DNA of 64,000 nucleotides from Pandoraea norimbergensis (GTDB lineage Bacteria; Pseudomonadota; Gammaproteobacteria; Burkholderiales; Burkholderiaceae): NCBI RefSeq assembly GCF_001465545.3, contig NZ_CP013480.3, positions 248,001 to 312,000 of the forward strand, read 5' to 3'. Shown piece by piece: positions 60,936 to 64,000 of this stretch (position 1 is its first letter; each line of letters starts with the position of its first letter). The notes under the pieces were generated by a model. It saw only the letters and a program-made list of their open reading frames with translations, ran no database searches and was not told where the DNA came from. The position numbers and the translations under genes were made by a program.

Positions 60936-61619
60936 ATGAATCATACGGCGCTGCTTCTGCTCGCTCTTACGGTTGTCTTCTATTACGTGTCGAAGCGTCT
61001 TTACGCGCGCTTCGGCAAGGTGTGGCTCGGCCCGGCCATTCTCGCGCCGGTGCTGCTCATCGCCGTGATGGTCGGCGGCGACATCTCGTACACCACCTAC
61101 ATCTCGGATTCGCGCTGGCTCGTCTGGCTGCTCGGCCCCACGACCATCGCGTTTGCCGTGCCAATCTACGAACACCGCGACATCATTCGCCGTCACGCGT
61201 TTGCGCTCACCGTGGGCGTGCTCGTCGCGATGATCGTGGCGGTCGGCAGCTCGTTCGTGCTGGCGCGTCTCTTTGAGTTGCCGCCGGAAATGGCGCGCAG
61301 TCTGCTTGCCCGGTCGATCTCGACGCCGTTTGCGCTCGTGGTCTCCGACAAGGTCGGTGGTTCGCGCGATCTGGTGGGGTTGTTCGTGATCGTCACCGGC
61401 TTTATCGGCATGCTGCTCGGCGAAGCGCTCCTGTCGTGGCTGCCGTTGCGTACCCGCATGGCGCGCGGTGCACCGTTCGGCGCCGGTGCTCACGGATTCG
61501 GCACGGCCAAGGCGCGCCAGATCGGCAGCGAAGAGGGCGTGGTCGCGAGCCTTGTGATGATGATCAACGGCATCGTGATGGTGTTCGCTGCGCCGTTGCT
61601 CACGCACTTGCCAATCTGA
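60936..61619 (+). CDS. lrgB: LrgB/CidB family membrane protein
   Basis: A 227-residue protein with six or so membrane segments. The LrgB hallmarks are LLGPTTIAFAVPIYEH, SVSTPFALVVSDKVGG-like sequence (here SISTPFALVVSDKVGGS), and GAHGFGTAKARQIGSEEG near the C-terminus. It pairs with the CidA-type protein in an overflow-metabolism transport or lysis-control unit. A short gap separates it from the SAH riboswitch of ahcY. Confidence 0.9.
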   Translation: MNHTALLLLALTVVFYYVSKRLYARFGKVWLGPAILAPVLLIAVMVGGDISYTTYISDSRWLVWLLGPTTIAFAVPIYEHRDIIRRHAFALTVGVLVAMIVAVGSSFVLARLFELPPEMARSLLARSISTPFALVVSDKVGGSRDLVGLFVIVTGFIGMLLGEALLSWLPLRTRMARGAPFGAGAHGFGTAKARQIGSEEGVVASLVMMINGIVMVFAAPLLTHLPI

Positions 61620-61731
61620 TGATGGGAAGGTGCATCGCCTGCACCTTCCTCGCTTTCCTCTCTTCGTTGTTCCCCCAAAAAAATAACCCTTCGAACGTCG
61701 CCCCTGACCCGACGCGCCGCATGAGTTTTGC

Positions 61732-61737
61732 TACAAT
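61732..61737 (+). promoter_or_regulatory. extended -10 promoter of ahcY
   Basis: TACAAT is preceded by TGC, an extended -10 (TG-N-TANNNT). It lies 9 bases before the first helix of the SAH riboswitch, so the transcript would begin just at the aptamer. Confidence 0.6.
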
Positions 61738-61745
61738 GCGCCAGT

Positions 61746-61866
61746 CTTGAGGAGCGTTGCGACAGCGGATACCGCTGCCAGGCTCAAGATCCTTCCCATT
61801 GGCCCTCGCCGGCCCCCGGTTTCCCCCGGATAGTTCGGCGCGTAAGCCCCAAGAACGGCGCTCACG
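61746..61866 (+). ncRNA. S-adenosylhomocysteine (SAH) riboswitch
   Basis: The aptamer consensus is present: GAGGAGCGTTGC at the 5' side, GCCAGGCTC in the middle and AACGGCGCTCACG at the 3' side. CTTGAG (61746-61751) pairs with CTCAAG (61783-61788) as P1, and AGCG on the 5' side can pair with the 3' GGCGCTC as the pseudoknot. SAH binding turns on ahcY so that the toxic by-product is removed. A roughly 60-nt GC-rich insert lies between the halves. The ribosome site AAAGGAGG (61890-61897) is about 25 bases downstream. Confidence 0.92.
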
Positions 61867-61902
61867 TCCCAACTATCTAGACATTTAGAGAAAGGAGGCG
61901 TG

Positions 61903-63318
61903 ATGAACGCCGTAGTCGATTCGAAATTCACCGATTTCCACGTAGCCGATATCAAGCTGGCCGATTGGGGCCGCAAGGAACTGCGCATCGCCGAGAGCGA
62001 AATGCCGGGTCTGATGGCCACGCGTGAAGAATTCAAGGCCACCCAGCCGCTCAAGGGCGCCCGCATTGCCGGCTCCCTCCACATGACGATCCAGACGGGC
62101 GTGCTCATCGAGACGCTGACCGCGCTGGGCGCCGAAGTGCGCTGGGCCTCGTGCAACATTTTCTCGACGCAAGATCACGCCGCTGCGGCCATCGCTGCCG
62201 CCGGTATCCCCGTGTTCGCGTTCAAGGGCGAATCGCTCGACGAATACTGGGAATACAGCCACCGCATCTTCGAATGGCCGAACGGCGAGTTCGCCAACAT
62301 GATTCTCGATGACGGCGGCGACGCCACGCTGCTGCTGATTCTGGGCAGCAAGGCCGAGAAGGACCTCTCGGTCGTCGCCAACCCGACCAACGAAGAAGAA
62401 GTGGCCCTGTACGAGGCGATCAAGCGTCACATCGCCCTCGACCCGCAGTGGTACAGCAAGCGCCTGTCGCAAATCCAGGGCGTGACCGAAGAGACCACCA
62501 CGGGCGTGCACCGTCTGTACCAGATGGAAAAGGACGGCACGCTGCCGTTCCCGGCCATCAACGTCAACGACTCGGTGACCAAGTCGAAGTTCGACAACCT
62601 GTACGGCTGCCGCGAGTCGCTCGTCGACGGTATCAAGCGCGCGACCGACGTGATGATCGCCGGCAAGATCGCACTCGTGGCCGGTTACGGCGACGTGGGC
62701 AAGGGCTGCGCACAAAGCCTGCGTGGTCTGGGCGCGACGGTGTGGGTTACCGAAATCGACCCGATCTGCGCACTGCAAGCCGCGATGGAAGGCTACCGCG
62801 TCGTGACGATGGAATATGCCGCCGACAAGGCCGACATCTTCGTGACCGCCACGGGCAACTTCCACGTGATCGATCACGACCACATGGCCGCCATGAAGAA
62901 CCAGGCGATCGTGTGCAACATCGGTCACTTCGACTCGGAAATCAACGTCGCGTCGACCCGCAAGTACGAGTGGGAAAACATCAAGCCGCAGGTTGATCAC
63001 ATCATCTTCCCGGACGGCAAGCGCATCATCCTGCTGGCCGAAGGCCGCCTCGTGAATCTGGGCTGCGCCACGGGTCACCCGTCGTTCGTGATGAGCAACT
63101 CGTTCACCAACCAGACGCTCGCGCAGATTGAATTGTTCGTGGACGGCGCCAAGTACAAGAACAGCGTGTACGTGCTGCCGAAGCATCTGGACGAGAAGGT
63201 TGCGCGTCTGCACCTGGGCCGTATCGGTGCCGAGCTGACCGTGCTGAGCGACGATCAGGCGAAGTACATCAGCGTCGACAAGAACGGTCCGTTCAAGCCG
63301 TCGCACTACCGTTATTAA
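61903..63318 (+). CDS. ahcY: adenosylhomocysteinase
   Basis: A 471-residue NAD+-dependent enzyme splitting S-adenosylhomocysteine to adenosine and homocysteine. It shows the NAD motif [15 protein letters not shown], the substrate blocks [18 protein letters not shown] and [13 protein letters not shown], and the C-terminal KPSHYRY, which reaches into the neighbouring NAD site. It contains the roughly 40-residue insert common in this bacterial group. The ATG at 61903 follows AAAGGAGG; a GTG at 61900 is less well spaced. Regulation is by the riboswitch just upstream. Confidence 0.98.
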   Translation: MNAVVDSKFTDFHVADIKLADWGRKELRIAESEMPGLMATREEFKATQPLKGARIAGSLHMTIQTGVLIETLTALGAEVRWASCNIFSTQDHAAAAIAAAGIPVFAFKGESLDEYWEYSHRIFEWPNGEFANMILDDGGDATLLLILGSKAEKDLSVVANPTNEEEVALYEAIKRHIALDPQWYSKRLSQIQGVTEETTTGVHRLYQMEKDGTLPFPAINVNDSVTKSKFDNLYGCRESLVDGIKRATDVMIAGKIALVAGYGDVGKGCAQSLRGLGATVWVTEIDPICALQAAMEGYRVVTMEYAADKADIFVTATGNFHVIDHDHMAAMKNQAIVCNIGHFDSEINVASTRKYEWENIKPQVDHIIFPDGKRIILLAEGRLVNLGCATGHPSFVMSNSFTNQTLAQIELFVDGAKYKNSVYVLPKHLDEKVARLHLGRIGAELTVLSDDQAKYISVDKNGPFKPSHYRY

Positions 63319-63433
63319 GTGCTAATTAGGTAGTACCCACGCGGCTGCGCCCAGTGCGCAGCCGCGTACGAATTCTTGTAACTGCCGGTGTTGACGGCGA
63401 CGTCTCGCACCGGCGTGTCCTTCGGAGCTTGCC

Positions 63434-63793
63434 ATGCGTCTGCTGCTGATTTGGCTCATCAATGCCATCGCACTTCTCGTTTTGCCGCACATCATCTCGG
63501 GCGTTCAGCTCAAGGGCATCGGTACGGCGCTGATCGTTGCGGTCGTGCTCGGCCTGATCAACGCATTCCTGCGTCCGCTGCTCGTGGTGCTCACGCTGCC
63601 GGTCACGGTCGTCACGCTCGGATTGTTCATCTTCGTGATCAATGCGTTGCTGTTCTGGCTGGCCGCTAACGTGGTCAAGGGGTTCGAAGTCTCGGGCTTC
63701 TGGGCGGCGCTCTTCGGCTCGCTGCTGTACAGCCTGATCTCGTGGATTCTGTCGGCGCTGGTGTTCGGCGGCGACCGCGCGACTAACGTTTAA
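63434..63793 (+). CDS. phage holin 4_2 / YvlD-like small membrane protein
   Basis: A 119-residue protein with four hydrophobic segments: LLLIWLINAIALLVLPHII, TALIVAVVLGLINAFLRPLLVVLTLPVTVVTLG (split here for reading), LFIFVINALLFWLAANVV and FWAALFGSLLYSLISWIL. It matches the family called phage holin 4_2, although most members are chromosomal proteins of unknown role. In relatives it lies between ahcY and a TlyA-like gene, as here. The stop codon is inside a 12-bp tandem repeat. Confidence 0.85.
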   Translation: MRLLLIWLINAIALLVLPHIISGVQLKGIGTALIVAVVLGLINAFLRPLLVVLTLPVTVVTLGLFIFVINALLFWLAANVVKGFEVSGFWAALFGSLLYSLISWILSALVFGGDRATNV

Positions 63794-63820
63794 CGCAACG
63801 TTTAACCGAGTGTTTATCCG
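63785..63820. repeat. 12-bp tandem repeat spanning a stop codon
   Basis: AACGTTTAACGC, AACGTTTAACCG and the diverged AGTGTTTATCCG follow one another. The TAA stop of the small membrane protein gene lies inside the first unit and recurs in the second. Confidence 0.8.
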
Positions 63821-63868
63821 GCACGTGCGCGCCCGCGTGCCTGCTTTCCTCCGCAGGAATTTGTTGTC

Positions 63869-64000
63869 ATGCCGTCATCCCTTCGTGTCGATCAGGCACT
63901 CGTGTCGCGAGGCCTCGCGTCATCGCGTACTGCCGCGCAACGGTTGATCGATGCGGGGCGGGTGTACGTTGCCGACACGGACACCGTCCTCAAGAAAGCC
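63869..64000 (+). CDS. tlyA: TlyA-family rRNA 2'-O-methyltransferase / S4-domain protein (partial)
   Basis: The first 44 codons of a gene cut by the window end. MPSSLRVDQALVSRGLASSRTAAQRLIDAGRVYV is the N-terminal S4 RNA-binding domain typical of TlyA/hemolysin A-like methyltransferases (split here for reading: VDQALVSRGLASSRTAAQ is the diagnostic part). The order ahcY, holin-like gene, tlyA is common in Burkholderiaceae. The methyltransferase domain lies outside the window, so the assignment is by N-terminus and position only. Confidence 0.75.
   Translation, partial: MPSSLRVDQALVSRGLASSRTAAQRLIDAGRVYVADTDTVLKKA

Overview
The window reads as a stretch of a GC-rich betaproteobacterial main chromosome, most like Burkholderiaceae and probably Pandoraea or a close relative. 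This is inferred from gene order and protein style, not from a database search. The supporting order includes metK/lpxL/dapF/DUF484/xerC, zur/cobW/dksA, hslVU beside a RegBA-type two-component pair, metX-metW, and ahcY behind a SAH riboswitch followed by a small membrane protein and a TlyA-like gene. I place 61 protein genes and see no tRNA, rRNA, IS element, prophage or CRISPR array.

Region by region: 0.1-3.4 kb holds an AidB-like acyl-CoA dehydrogenase and a coniferyl-aldehyde dehydrogenase. 3.6-11 kb is housekeeping (metK, lpxL, dapF, DUF484, xerC, an rRNA methyltransferase and an EamA transporter). 11-16.8 kb is a metal-homeostasis block: a Fur-family (Zur-like) regulator, a His-rich CobW GTPase, a DksA lacking its zinc cysteines, and a small membrane protein plus TonB receptor. 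The regulator gene and the small membrane protein/receptor unit are each preceded by the same TGCAAC-N3-GTTGCA palindrome. 17-23.7 kb has hslVU, the two-component pair, a PCu(A)C copper chaperone, a Cys-rich CWC protein and argB.

23.8-52.3 kb looks like an accessory catabolic region. It opens with an ATP-pyrophosphatase and three tandem paralogues of a family I do not recognise; a divergent fourth copy lies 6 kb away. The rest is an aromatic-acid module: a benzoylformate-decarboxylase-like enzyme, an aryl-aldehyde dehydrogenase and an MFS importer; a VanAB-type O-demethylase with a GntR regulator; LigAB-type extradiol dioxygenase subunits; a LysR-type regulator with two helix-turn-helix domains; a complete Liv-type ABC importer; GalB/GalC/GalD-type enzymes with two accessory proteins; and a porin. 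The logic is uptake, conversion of aryl-glyoxylate or aldehyde to aryl acid, O-demethylation, ring cleavage and conversion to pyruvate plus oxaloacetate. Genes for LigC and LigI are absent. That fits either a gallate/syringate-type route or missing steps encoded elsewhere.

52.4-64 kb returns to core functions: a HAD nucleotidase and SlmA, metX-metW, an AmpG-like permease, a glycosyltransferase-like protein, exonuclease III, a LysR/CidA/LrgB set, ahcY under a SAH riboswitch, a small membrane protein, and the start of a TlyA-like gene cut by the window end.

A recurrent oddity is short tandem repeats (7-14 bp units) that begin at or within a few dozen bases of the stop codon of several unrelated genes (argB, dksA, cidA, the small membrane protein, aidB, the ABC binding protein). 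The most promising undescribed material is the four-member paralogue family, the dual-HTH regulator with the paired VanR-like operators, and the structured metK leader.
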